This document shows positions 1 to 9,014 of a stretch of 53,511 nt of DNA, one piece after another. Below the pieces are notes generated by a model. The model searched no databases. It saw only the letters and a program-made list of their open reading frames with translations, and was not told the DNA's origin. The DNA is from an uncultured bacterium (GTDB taxonomy: Bacteria; Verrucomicrobiota; Kiritimatiellia; RFP12; CAIWXQ01), in contig CAIOST010000360.1 in NCBI GenBank assembly GCA_903861045.1, forward strand, positions 1 through 53,511, in the 5' to 3' direction. Numbering within the stretch: the first letter of the stretch is position 1; the number at the start of each line of letters is the position of its first letter. A program made the translations under genes and the position numbers.

Positions 1-123
1 CACGGCGTCTGCGTAGTCGCACGCCGCTACGCCAGCGCTCTGAATCTTCTACTTGGAAAGAAAAAACATCCCACTCTCTGCGCGTCCAGTGGCTCCATTT
101 AACTGAGCACGGGCGGCTCCATT

Positions 124-630
124 TTGGTGAGCGCCATAGGGGCCGATGACCGCACCTTCAAGGCACTGTTTCTCGACGTCGGACTGCTTTGCCGCGCGTG
201 CGGGGTTCGCGTGCTGGATGTCGAGAAAGCGGGCGATCCGATGCTGGTCAACGCCGGTGCGGTCTGCGAGCAGTTGGTTGGCCAGCACCTGCTCCTGAGC
301 GGGGCCTTTTACGAGGAACCGTCGCTGTACTGCTGGATGCGCGACAAGCCGAATTCCAGCGCAGAGGTGGACTACCTGCTGGCGCAGGGTCCGCACGTGA
401 TTCCGGTCGAAGTCAAAGCCGGCGCCACAGGGAGGCTCAAGTCCATGCATCTCTTCTTATCGGAGAAGAACCGCGACTTCGGCCTGCGCTTCAACAGCGA
501 CATGCCGTCGCTGCTCGATACACGAACGCCCCCGGTGGATGGCAACACCAGGCCCTTCCGCCTGCTGTCTCTGCCGTTCTATCTGATTGGCCAGGCTCGC
601 CGTCTGTGCGATGCGGCGCTAGAGAGATAG
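124..630 (+). pseudogene. C-terminal fragment of a DUF4143-type AAA ATPase
   Basis: Translation FKALFLDVGLL...VEVKAGATGRLKSMHLFL aligns with the C-terminal third of the full-length ATPase at 6668-7990 (FKALLFDMGIHQRLL...VEVKAGVRGGMQSMRQFL). The N-terminal Walker A region is absent. Confidence 0.7.
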
Positions 631-701
631 CTGGGCACTCGGCGATTGGGTCCCGGAGACTGGCAAACCGCCGATGCCTTCCGAGGCCCCTGCCATGCTT
701 G

Positions 702-1619
702 CTACCTGCCAAATATGCGTGCGTGCCGCTCTTCCATGATCCATCGGACTTTGTCTTGCATCTCCGCCAACAACCGGGATTGCGGAAGTTCCCCCACCAT
801 CAGCGAGTAGCCTTGCCTAAACCGATCGAAGATGCCGACGACGACCTTTGGGGGGATCTTGATCGTCGCGGCGAATTGCTCGAAATCTCCTCGGCCGATC
901 TTGTTCTGCTTGCCGTTCAGGGTCAGGGCGCAGTCCGCTTCCATGGGGATCACGACATTGGAGCAGACGATGTCGTAGGCCGGCGACAGCCGCAGACCGC
1001 CATCGGCCGATTCGAGCATGGAGAAATTCTTGAGGTGGGCGTCGCCATTCCCCAGCAGGAAGTTCAGAAGCACCCGCTCGAAGAACAATTGGACGTCCAG
1101 ACCGGAAACGGCGGACAGCTCGCGGATCTTCTTTCCGATCCGCTCCATCGAGCCGGTGTACTTGTCGTCCTCGCCGAGAATCTGGGCGAAGTCCTCACAC
1201 CGTAGCTTCTTCCCGTCCGGGCTGCGGTCAAATCGGCGGACAAGGTAGGCTGGCGAACCGTCGTGCAGGTCGAACAGCCCGTGCGGAGGGGTATCGATCT
1301 CCAGAAGCCCGGCGATGTTCATGCACAAGTTCTCGTTCTGCGGAAGCAACGGGAACCGCTCCGTCTGCGGCTTAAGGATGAACTGCCCGCCCGTCGCAAC
1401 AGGAACCAGACGGGATCCCTGACGTGACATGGACAGCTTGGGCTGGACTCCAGAGATGGACATACGCCCTGCCATCTCCTGCGCCTTCATCAAGACATCA
1501 CCGTGCGTCAGTTCGATGCTCGGCAAAGCCGGAGTCCCGAACAGACGGCGAAGGCAGGCAGGATGATAGCGGCCGGTCTCGACGGAGGCCCTCCCGCAGA
1601 TGTCGCAGAAGATGTTCAT
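702..1619 (-). CDS. HipT/HipA-C-like serine/threonine kinase toxin (module 1)
   Basis: HipA_C-like motifs: MSISGVQPKLSM, GQFILKPQ, YLVRRFDR, LLGNGDAHLKNFS, LSPAYDIV. Start taken as MNIFCDICG, giving an ATGA overlap with the upstream gene. Confidence 0.88.
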   Translation of the reverse strand: MNIFCDICGRASVETGRYHPACLRRLFGTPALPSIELTHGDVLMKAQEMAGRMSISGVQPKLSMSRQGSRLVPVATGGQFILKPQTERFPLLPQNENLCMNIAGLLEIDTPPHGLFDLHDGSPAYLVRRFDRSPDGKKLRCEDFAQILGEDDKYTGSMERIGKKIRELSAVSGLDVQLFFERVLLNFLLGNGDAHLKNFSMLESADGGLRLSPAYDIVCSNVVIPMEADCALTLNGKQNKIGRGDFEQFAATIKIPPKVVVGIFDRFRQGYSLMVGELPQSRLLAEMQDKVRWIMEERHARIFGR

Positions 1620-1930
1620 ACTTTGATCCACACCGCCCCGATACAGTCGCCACAGGCCTTGATGAGCAGACCAAAATCATCTTTGGAATCGATCTTGAGC
1701 GTCTGGCAGACGATTTCTCGGAACCAGCCTTCGGGCAGCAGCCCCTTGAAGAACGGGAAGAGTGTCTTACTCTCGTAGGGCTGCTCCCGCAGGGGGAAGG
1801 CCACCGCGATGGGGCTGCCATTTGCCAGGTATGCAGGATTGTAGGCAAAGCGATAGCCTTCGCCGGTCTCCTCGATGGACCCGGCGAGCGACTCCTTGAA
1901 CATCACGCTGGCTTTACGCAGAGGTCTCAT
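1616..1930 (-). CDS. HipS-like protein (separate HipA N-terminal subdomain)
   Basis: MRPLRKASVMFKESLAGSIEETGEGYRFAYNPAYL...LFPFFKGLLPEGWFREI; small ORF between the hipB-like and hipT-like genes with overlapping ends. Confidence 0.82.
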   Translation of the reverse strand: MRPLRKASVMFKESLAGSIEETGEGYRFAYNPAYLANGSPIAVAFPLREQPYESKTLFPFFKGLLPEGWFREIVCQTLKIDSKDDFGLLIKACGDCIGAVWIKV

Positions 1931-2168
1931 GGTCCTTGGCCGCTTCGACATGGTAGCCAAACAGTGCGAGCACCTGGTTGACCTTATCCATCCTGACTGT
2001 TGGCTTGCCTTGTTCCAGATCCCGTACAAACCGCAACCCGACACCGGTCCGCATGGCCGTTTGCGCCTGTGTCAGCCTTGCGCCTCGGCGCAGCTCCTTG
2101 ACCTGCAAACTGAGCGGCGTAGCTATACCCGATGTGGCTTCTGGCACCTTGTCGTTCATTGAAAACAT
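1914..2168 (-). CDS. HipB-like XRE/HTH antitoxin
   Basis: VKELRRGARLTQAQTAMRTGVGLRFVRDLEQGKPTVRMDKVNQVLALFGYHVE is a typical XRE HTH. First gene of the operon. Confidence 0.85.
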   Translation of the reverse strand: MFSMNDKVPEATSGIATPLSLQVKELRRGARLTQAQTAMRTGVGLRFVRDLEQGKPTVRMDKVNQVLALFGYHVEAAKDHETSA

Positions 2169-2266
2169 ATCATAACGGGTATAGCATCGGGGGTCAACAG
2201 CGTATATTATACCTGAAGAGGACGACGTTTGAGGTGTCGGGCACGCATATATACCCGAACGGGTAT
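2122..2266. promoter_or_regulatory. Putative HipB operator region with TATACCCG/CGGGTATA repeats
   Basis: gctatacccg (2122-2131) and its reverse complement cgggtatagc (2176-2185), plus an inverted repeat atacccg-aa-cgggtat (2251-2266), flanking the hipB start. Confidence 0.6.
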
Positions 2267-2528
2267 TATTATCGGCGCGCTCAGCCGACTACCGGTCAAG
2301 AGCGTGCTCGACTACGACTACGGCACATACAAGGGCTTTTATGTTCGGCGATTGACGAATGCGCCCATAAGGTCACAGTGGACAAAGCCACCGGCATCCG
2401 GGACATCCCCGCCGCCCGCTTCCTGACCGCGTTTGCGTGAGGGGCGAACGCGGTTCCTCTGTCGCCGTTTTGGCACGACGCCGAAACAGTTAATTGATCC
2501 GCCTGTGCCGAACCGCGGCTCACGTCGC

Positions 2529-4229
2529 CTATGGACGTTCGCCGGCTGCCTGCAGGCCCGCAAGAAGAAGCCGTCCGGCGGTGGCGGCGGGGTGCTTGGC
2601 GTAGTCCTTGTCCTTGACCAGTTGCGCAAGCGCCTTGATGGCTTCGTTGGTGTTCCCGCTTAGGTAATGACACTGCGCCCTGTAAAACAGCGCTGGCGCC
2701 GAGTACTCAACCTGGTTGGGTAAGAAGGCCAACAATTCATCGTAGGTCCTGATCGCCAGAAGGGGCTTACCCATTATCTGCAGACAACGGCCTTGGCGGA
2801 TATTCGAAAAGGGAAAGGAATGCGATATGGGGGCGTACTGCGTGAATTCTTCCGCATACTTCCCGGCGGCATACAGCTCCTCCGCCTTGGCCAGGAGCGC
2901 CGCTTCATCCGCCGGCAGCGGCTGATTGGCTGGCCAAGCTGGGATCTCATAGTCCGGGAAGAAGCCGGCCACGGCAATCACGTTGGACGCCTCGCCGACC
3001 TTGCAGGAAAACCGAAGCCGCCAAATCGAAGCTTCCAAGGGTGGGAGTTTCGCGGCCGTCGCGACGTTGGCGTTGGTCGCCGCATACGGCCCGTCTTTCT
3101 CGTACCGCGCAAAAGACTCCTGAAGCCGTGACCGGGGCGCACTGGTCGGAACATAGCAAGCGACATAGAGGTTCTCTTTGTCATAGCCAAGATGGAACCG
3201 GAGTTGAACTGCACGCGAGGATGCGCCGGTGGCACTGCCGGATGCCGTGGCGGTCGAAGCCGCGTCCCATTCGCCGGCTCTGAACAGGCCGTCGATGGTC
3301 GGTGCCTTGGCTAGGAAAGGAATCCTCACGACAGCATCCGCTGCCGACAGCGGTTGCAACGATTCGACATTATCCGCCGCCTTCCGTTGTGCCACCTCCT
3401 GCGCCACGATCGCGCCACTGCCCGCCACCACCAGACTCGCCGCAACCATCGCCGCCACCATCTTGACTTTTGCTATGAACATGGCCTTCATCGCTCCCTT
3501 CGCCAGCAATCCTGCTGTTGATGTGGCACCCGTGGCCGTGGCGGTTGTCGCCACGGCAGTCTTCACGGTCGCCAGGATGGAAGGAAGGAGTGTTTCCGGT
3601 ACCGCGGCCGAGGCTTCAGAGGTGAGCAGGCCGGCAAGGGCCACGCCGCCCAGCGCGATGCCGCGCTTGGCAAGGCGTTGCCGCAGGCGTTCGATGCCAC
3701 GGCTGGCCCGCGCCGAAAGTGTGCCCACGGCGCAACCGGCTCGTTGTGCAGCCTCGGCTTCGCTGTGATTCTGCAAATAGCGAAGAATCACCGCCTCCCG
3801 ATACCGTTCCGGTAGACTCAGCAGCGCTGCGTCCACCAGCCCCAACAGCGCCGGATCGGCGACGTCGTTCACGGCGAACGCTTCTGTCTGGATGGCTTCG
3901 TCCACGGCGTATGCTTCTTCCCGTTTTGCCCGATGCATGCGCTTCCTCACGGTTTCGGCCGCCACGAGATGTGCCACGCGATACAGCCATGCGGCCAGAT
4001 CGCCTTTCCGCAACCCACCCGCTTTTCGGGCCAGGACCACGAAGACCGCCTGCGTAGCATCCTCCGCTTCATGAGGATCCTTCAGCAACCGATGACAGGC
4101 CCGGTACACCATGGCGCCGTGCCGTCGCATCAGTTCGGTGAAGGCTGCTTCACCCTGAACAACGCCGAAGGGCGCATCCCGCCGGGACGAGTAGGCCTCC
4201 AGTAATTCTGTGTCAGTCATGGTTTGCAT
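2529..4229 (-). CDS. ECF-type sigma-70 factor fused to TM segment, CBM9-like domain and TPR-like C-terminus (ECF copy 1)
   Basis: Sigma region 2 (HEAEDATQAVFVVLARKAGGLRKGDLAAWLYRVAH) and region 4 (LPERYREAVILRYLQNHSEAEAAQRAGCAVGTLSARASRGIERLRQRL), hydrophobic segment VKMVAAMVAASLVVAGSGAIVA, then APTIDGLFRAGEWDAA...NLYVACY (CBM9/DOMON-like) and TPR-like repeats. Confidence 0.85.
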   Translation of the reverse strand: MQTMTDTELLEAYSSRRDAPFGVVQGEAAFTELMRRHGAMVYRACHRLLKDPHEAEDATQAVFVVLARKAGGLRKGDLAAWLYRVAHLVAAETVRKRMHRAKREEAYAVDEAIQTEAFAVNDVADPALLGLVDAALLSLPERYREAVILRYLQNHSEAEAAQRAGCAVGTLSARASRGIERLRQRLAKRGIALGGVALAGLLTSEASAAVPETLLPSILATVKTAVATTATATGATSTAGLLAKGAMKAMFIAKVKMVAAMVAASLVVAGSGAIVAQEVAQRKAADNVESLQPLSAADAVVRIPFLAKAPTIDGLFRAGEWDAASTATASGSATGASSRAVQLRFHLGYDKENLYVACYVPTSAPRSRLQESFARYEKDGPYAATNANVATAAKLPPLEASIWRLRFSCKVGEASNVIAVAGFFPDYEIPAWPANQPLPADEAALLAKAEELYAAGKYAEEFTQYAPISHSFPFSNIRQGRCLQIMGKPLLAIRTYDELLAFLPNQVEYSAPALFYRAQCHYLSGNTNEAIKALAQLVKDKDYAKHPAATAGRLLLAGLQAAGERP

Positions 4230-4424
4230 AACGTGTTAGCGTACCAGAATACTTTCCTCTTCCACAATAAGCCTGCAGCCAGGAGTAATTCCCTGCAACA
4301 AATTTTGATTCGGATTGTTCAGGGCAGGCCTGACCGAAATACAGCGGCGGCAGATCTCTTTCTGGGACGCGCTTATTTTGTCGGCCGCCCGCCAAGCCGG
4401 TGCTATGGAAACATGCGTGGCTAT

Positions 4425-4452
4425 ATTTCCACACGTTTAAACGTGTGGAAAT
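4425..4452. promoter_or_regulatory. 28-bp perfect palindrome (orphan operator-like)
   Basis: ATTTCCACACGTTTAAACGTGTGGAAAT; the two 14-nt halves are exact reverse complements. Confidence 0.7.
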
Positions 4453-4603
4453 GTTGCGACGTACCGTTTATCAGTGTAATGCTTTGGTGACAAGTATGTT
4501 ACGCATGTCGATATCGCGATTTGCATTCAACGACATGCGGCGGAAACAGGCACATTGAACCCGACCGCCGGGTTATTGGTTGAGTTCTGCCGTAGCGTGA
4601 CCT

Positions 4604-6585
4604 TCATTCGCCGAACACCAGACGCAGATGCAAATCCATAGACTGGTTCACTGGCCAGGGAATTTCGACTGTCCCCTCTACTCCGCCTGGAATGCGTTGC
4701 ACCTTGATCGGCTTGCCAGTAAGCGGATTCATCACCTCCGGCAAAGGATCGCCCTCCGGCGTTGCGGCAGCGCGACAAACGGCAATGATCATCGGACGGG
4801 AGGCGGTTTGGTAACACGCATACCTTTTTTGCAATAAATCCACGTTAACTTTAAGTTCCCGGATACGAGGACCCCAATCGGAAGCCTTCGCCTGGTAACT
4901 ATTGATAGCTTGCACTTGTTCAGACACGGGAAGTGCGGCTATTTGGGCGGCTATTGGCAAGAGATGGTCGTAGTATGCCGTATTTTCTTCCGCCATCCGC
5001 TTGACGAAATCTATCCGCTCTTTAGGAGTTTTGTCGCACCCAGGCGCGGGTATATGTCGGGGCGTAATTCCGCAGCCTTGTCCCACTCTTCAATGGCCTT
5101 TGCATTTCCCTGTCGCAGACGTTCGAAAATCGCATCTACATACTCTTTCTCACCCTTGAGTATCTCCTCAAAAGAACATGCGTCCGGCAATGATGCCAGA
5201 GTCATTGCAAACGGAACAAATGCCTGAGCAGGAACACGAAGTTTCGCCCTTTCCAGTTGTCCGAACATAACAGACTGAATAACATTTTTAACTAAACCGC
5301 CGATTATGCCTCCTTGTGAGGCATGCCTTCCCATCATCCAGGCCCCGTACCACGCATTGAGCCCGCTGGCATCACCATGCTCCACTCGATAGCGTCCGAT
5401 TATCAAGGATAGTTTCGCGAGGTAAATCAACGACTTTGTTTCATTGTCCAAAATATCGGAGTCTGTTTCAATTCTTGAGGCCCATTGCCAATTCACATTC
5501 TCATACTGGGCGGCAATCAGCATTTGTTCGTAGATAGGCAAACAGACCACAATATGCTGCTGTATGACTTCGGCAGGGCCATTAGTAATCCAGGTCAGCG
5601 GACTCGTTTCCGGCAGCGTCTCCAGCATCTTGAAGGCCTTGCGATAAGCTTCGGCGCAGGCGACGGGATCACCCGGATGGACCTTGAATGTCAACGTACT
5701 CGCGGTTGACTGCGTATTTGTCGTCTCGACTATTGCTGCCGTAGCGACCGGCTTCGGTGCCTCCTTCTCCGCCACCGCCTGCACTGCCGCCACACCGCTG
5801 ACGCCCACCACCCCCACACTCACTGCCACCATTGCCGCTGTTTTTACGCTGTTCCAGAACATGGCCTTCATCGCTCCCTTCGCCAGCATCGCTGCTGTGG
5901 ATGTGGCGCCCGTGGCCGTGGCGGTTGTCGCCACGGCAGTTTTCACGGTCGCCAGGATGGAAGGAAGGAGTGTTTCTGGTACCGCCGCCGAGGCTTCGGA
6001 GGTGAGCAGGCCGGCGAGCGCCACGCCGCTGAGCGCGACACCGCGCTTGGCGAGGCGTTGCCGCAGCTTGGCGATGCCGTCACTGGCACGGCGACTCAGT
6101 GTACCCTGCGGACAGGCCGCCAGTTCCGCCGCCTGCTTCTCGCTGTTCCCTTGCAGGTAGCGCAGGACAACAGCCTGCCGCAATACGGCAGATAATCCGG
6201 CCAGTTCCTGGTCCAAAAACTGCAGAGCCGCATCGGCCGGACTGTCCAGACCCGCTTCGTCACTCACCGTTTCATGCCACATGGCGACCTCTTTCTCACG
6301 CTTCGCGCTGGTTGCCCGGCGTTCCAGCGCTTGCAAGGCCACGTTGCGCGCCACCTTGTGAAGCCAACCACCCAGATTGCCTTCACGCCGGAGGGTGCCT
6401 GCCTTCCGGGCAAGGACGATGAACACGGCTTGTGTCGCATCCTGGGTATCGTGGATGTTTCCCAGCATCCGGAAGCAAGTCCGATGGACCATTTGCGTGT
6501 GCCGGACGACAAGTTCCGAAAAGGATCTCTCATCCCCCGCTTCCACGTAGGCCACCACCAGGTCCCTGTCCGTTTTGATCGACAT
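4604..6585 (-). pseudogene. ECF-type sigma factor with TM and C-terminal extension (ECF copy 2), interrupted by an apparent frameshift near 5040
   Basis: ORF 5011-6585 holds sigma regions 2 and 4, linker and TM. Its C-terminus continues in the -1 frame as ORF 4604-5086 (CDKTPKERIDFVKRMAEENTAYYDH...). The shift maps to an AAAA run. Could be a true frameshift or an assembly error. Confidence 0.7.
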
Positions 6586-6667
6586 AACGTCCTCGTATTA
6601 CCTGAAACACATCTTCCTTCACAAACAAACTCCGGGGAAACGCCAGAATCCTCGGTTATATTTTGAT

Positions 6668-7990
6668 CTACAGAACCAGCGTATCGTCGCACAACCGGTG
6701 TGCGGCATATAATGGCAGGATGCCCGTGTCGTGAATCCGTCCGAAATTCTCCATGGACAATCGCAAACCGAAGGGAACGGCGTGTTCCTTCAGAAACTGG
6801 CGCATGCTCTGCATGCCACCGCGCACACCGGCTTTTACTTCAACCGGGCATACGGTGTTTCCACGCTGAATCACATAATCCACTTCCGCATTCGCCCCGC
6901 GCGCCTCCCGATGCCAATAGAAAAGCTCCGGTCGGCGATGGGCGGCTTGATGGGCAACCAGATGAAGGCCCACAAATAGCTCGGCCAGACTGCCGCCATT
7001 GACCAGGGCCACCTCGCTCGCCGTCAGATGCGCGGGCACATTCAAACCAAGCAGGCGCTGATGAATTCCCATGTCAAACAGCAGCGCCTTGAACCGCCGG
7101 CTGTCCACCTGAGCGCCCAGGGGCAAACCCTGCGCGTGCGTGTGAAAAACCTGATGCGCCAGCGCGGCTTTGGTTAATAGGGCCAGCGTGTCCAGGATCG
7201 CGGTTGACTTGACCTCGCGATTGACCGACGCACACATGAACTTGCCGCCTGTCTGGGCGGCCACGGATCGGAATGTTTCGTTCAAGCGCTCAGTCGGAAT
7301 GCGCTTCCTGTATTTGCCGAAATCATCCTGAAAGGCGAGAATCAGATCGTCCAATACACTCATGACGTGATGCAGGTCATGGGTCTCGGCATACGCGCCC
7401 ACCGCCGCCGGCATGCCCCCCACCAGCATGTAGGTCCGAAGCCTCTCCAACAATCGCCGATGGAACGGAGCATCCACGGGCTTGTCGAAGGTGGCCTGAT
7501 CGCAGATCTCGCGCAGAGCGCCATCGCCTATCGCATCCAGAAATTCCCGAAATGTCATGGGATACATGAAGCGGGAAGTGATGCGCCCAACGCCCAGAGA
7601 TGGGATTTGCTGTAAGGCGAACTCCAGCAAGGAGCCGGCCGCCACAACATGCAACCCCGGGATCTGCTCGTGAAAATACCGTAAGGATGCCAACGCTTCG
7701 GGACAAGCCTGCGCTTCGTCCAGGAAAAGCAATGTTTCTCCCGGTCGAATCGGCACGCCTGTGAATGCGGCGAGTTTTTCGCAGATCGGCGCAGCAGTCA
7801 ATGCCTCGGTAAAGAAAAGACGGGCATCAGGCGTCTCCTCGAAATTCACCTCCACAAAATGGGGGAAATGCCGCCCAAGGGCACGCACGGAGAATGTCTT
7901 CCCCACCTGCCTGGCGCCACGCAAGATCAGCGGCTTATGCTCCGCTTCCGTGCGCCAGTTCTCAAGAACCTTTTCAATATCACGTTTCAT
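6668..7990 (-). CDS. AAA ATPase with DUF4143-type C-terminal domain
   Basis: MKRDIEKVLENWRTEAEHKPLILRGARQVGKTFSVRALG (Walker A GARQVGKT), LLFLDEAQACPEAL (Walker B), C-terminal AEVDYVIQRGNTVCPVEVKAG. Start moved from the ORF-track Met at 8332 to MKRD at 7990. Confidence 0.88.
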   Translation of the reverse strand: MKRDIEKVLENWRTEAEHKPLILRGARQVGKTFSVRALGRHFPHFVEVNFEETPDARLFFTEALTAAPICEKLAAFTGVPIRPGETLLFLDEAQACPEALASLRYFHEQIPGLHVVAAGSLLEFALQQIPSLGVGRITSRFMYPMTFREFLDAIGDGALREICDQATFDKPVDAPFHRRLLERLRTYMLVGGMPAAVGAYAETHDLHHVMSVLDDLILAFQDDFGKYRKRIPTERLNETFRSVAAQTGGKFMCASVNREVKSTAILDTLALLTKAALAHQVFHTHAQGLPLGAQVDSRRFKALLFDMGIHQRLLGLNVPAHLTASEVALVNGGSLAELFVGLHLVAHQAAHRRPELFYWHREARGANAEVDYVIQRGNTVCPVEVKAGVRGGMQSMRQFLKEHAVPFGLRLSMENFGRIHDTGILPLYAAHRLCDDTLVL

Positions 7991-8016
7991 GCTTGTCCTC
8001 AGCTGCCACAGTTGTT

Positions 8017-8092
8017 CCCACATGTCGGCTCTTAAAAAAACACTTTGCGCCCATTTATCGGCTCTATAAAACACTATATTCGCCCATATGTC
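8017..8092. repeat. 33-bp tandem repeat (about 2.3 units) in the leader of the DUF4143 ATPase
   Basis: Units at 8017-8049 (cccacatgtcggctcttaaaaaaacactttgcg), 8050-8082 (cccatttatcggctctataaaacactatattcg), partial 8083-8092 (cccatatgtc). Confidence 0.75.
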
Positions 8093-8185
8093 AAATCGTA
8101 CCTTGGTGACCATGGGGGTCGTGGCGGCCGTCGCCCTGCGCAAGCGCCAGCTCGAAGGGCCATGCGAATGTCCCAGTGGATTCTG

Positions 8186-8280
8186 GCCGTGGCTGTTGTC
8201 GCCGCGGTTCCTTGCACGGTCGTCTGAATGGAAGGAAGGGATGTTTCCGGCACAACTGCCGAGGCTTCGGAAATGAGAGC
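8186..8280 (-). pseudogene. Remnant of ECF sigma linker (SEASAAVPETLLPSI block)
   Basis: Plus-strand gtggctgttgtcgcc...aatggaaggaagggatgtttccggcacaactgccgaggcttcgga matches the linker DNA of the three fuller copies. Minus-strand translation LISEASAVVPETSLPSIQTTV. Confidence 0.65.
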
Positions 8281-8308
8281 GAAGACTAGCTACAGGCACG
8301 ATTGTCGC

Positions 8309-8339
8309 AGAATGTCCATTCGCTCTGGACATTCTGCAC
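8309..8339. promoter_or_regulatory. Perfect 12-bp inverted repeat (7-nt spacer) upstream of abiEi copy 1
   Basis: gcagaatgtcca-ttcgctc-tggacattctgc immediately upstream of the AbiEi/AbiEii operon. Confidence 0.75.
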
Positions 8340-8363
8340 CTAAATCGCTATATTTCCACCGAC

Positions 8364-9014
8364 ATGACCATTATCATGGATATTCGCGATAGCGTACGCG
8401 CGGAAGTTCTGGACTACCAGCAACTGATGGCGTGTCTACAGGACTACGCCAAGCCGCGCGACCGGATCAGCGCCTTTCTGGCCGATGGCAGTCTGGTGCG
8501 TGTACGCAAGGGGCTGTATGTGTTCGGTGAACGTTACCGACGCACGCTTGTCAGCCGTGAAGTCCTGGCCAACCTGATCTATGGGCCTTCCTACATCAGC
8601 CTCGATTATGCGTTAAGTATCCACGGTCTGATCCCGGAGCGCGTCACGGAGGTAACCTGCATGACCGCCGGCGAAAAGCGGCGCTTCACAACGCCCTTCG
8701 GCGTCTTCTCCTACCGCCCGCTCTCCTTGCATCGCTATGCGCCGGGAATCGTATGGGCTGGAGAGGGCGAAGCCCGATACCTGATGGCCTCACCCGAGAA
8801 GGCGCTGCTGGACAAGGTCTGGGCTGATCCGCGCTTCCGCCCGATGAAGCAGCAGAATTTCGATTCCTATCTGTTCGCGGATCTTCGGGTGGAGGAAGAT
8901 CGCCTGGCCGCACTGGATCACGGCCGGATCGAGGCCATCGCCCAGGCATACTCCTCGCGAAAAGTCACCATGCTGGCCCGTTTTCTGACAAAGCGCTACC
9001 GGAGAGAAACATGA
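8364..9014 (+). CDS. AbiEi-family antitoxin (type IV TA)
   Basis: LADGSLVRVRKGLYVFGERYRR...GPSYISLDYALSIHGLIPERV...TPFGVFSYR...ASPEKALLDKVW is typical of AbiEi-like proteins. Overlaps a nucleotidyltransferase gene. Confidence 0.85.
   Translation: MTIIMDIRDSVRAEVLDYQQLMACLQDYAKPRDRISAFLADGSLVRVRKGLYVFGERYRRTLVSREVLANLIYGPSYISLDYALSIHGLIPERVTEVTCMTAGEKRRFTTPFGVFSYRPLSLHRYAPGIVWAGEGEARYLMASPEKALLDKVWADPRFRPMKQQNFDSYLFADLRVEEDRLAALDHGRIEAIAQAYSSRKVTMLARFLTKRYRRET

Noticed and set aside
189-1205. Plus-strand ORF (338 aa) spanning the DUF4143 remnant and hipT
   Set aside because: Out of frame with the DUF4143 homology and antisense to the HipT kinase motifs.
5011-5086. Programmed -1 ribosomal frameshift in ECF2
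   Set aside because: No standard X-XXY-YYZ slippery heptamer or clear downstream structure at the AAAA run. Simple indel or sequencing error is more likely, though not excluded.
7991-8332. N-terminal extension of the DUF4143 ATPase in the ORF track
   Set aside because: It runs through tandem repeats and a sigma-linker remnant. The family normally begins close to MKRDIEKVLENW, so the start at 7990 is preferred.
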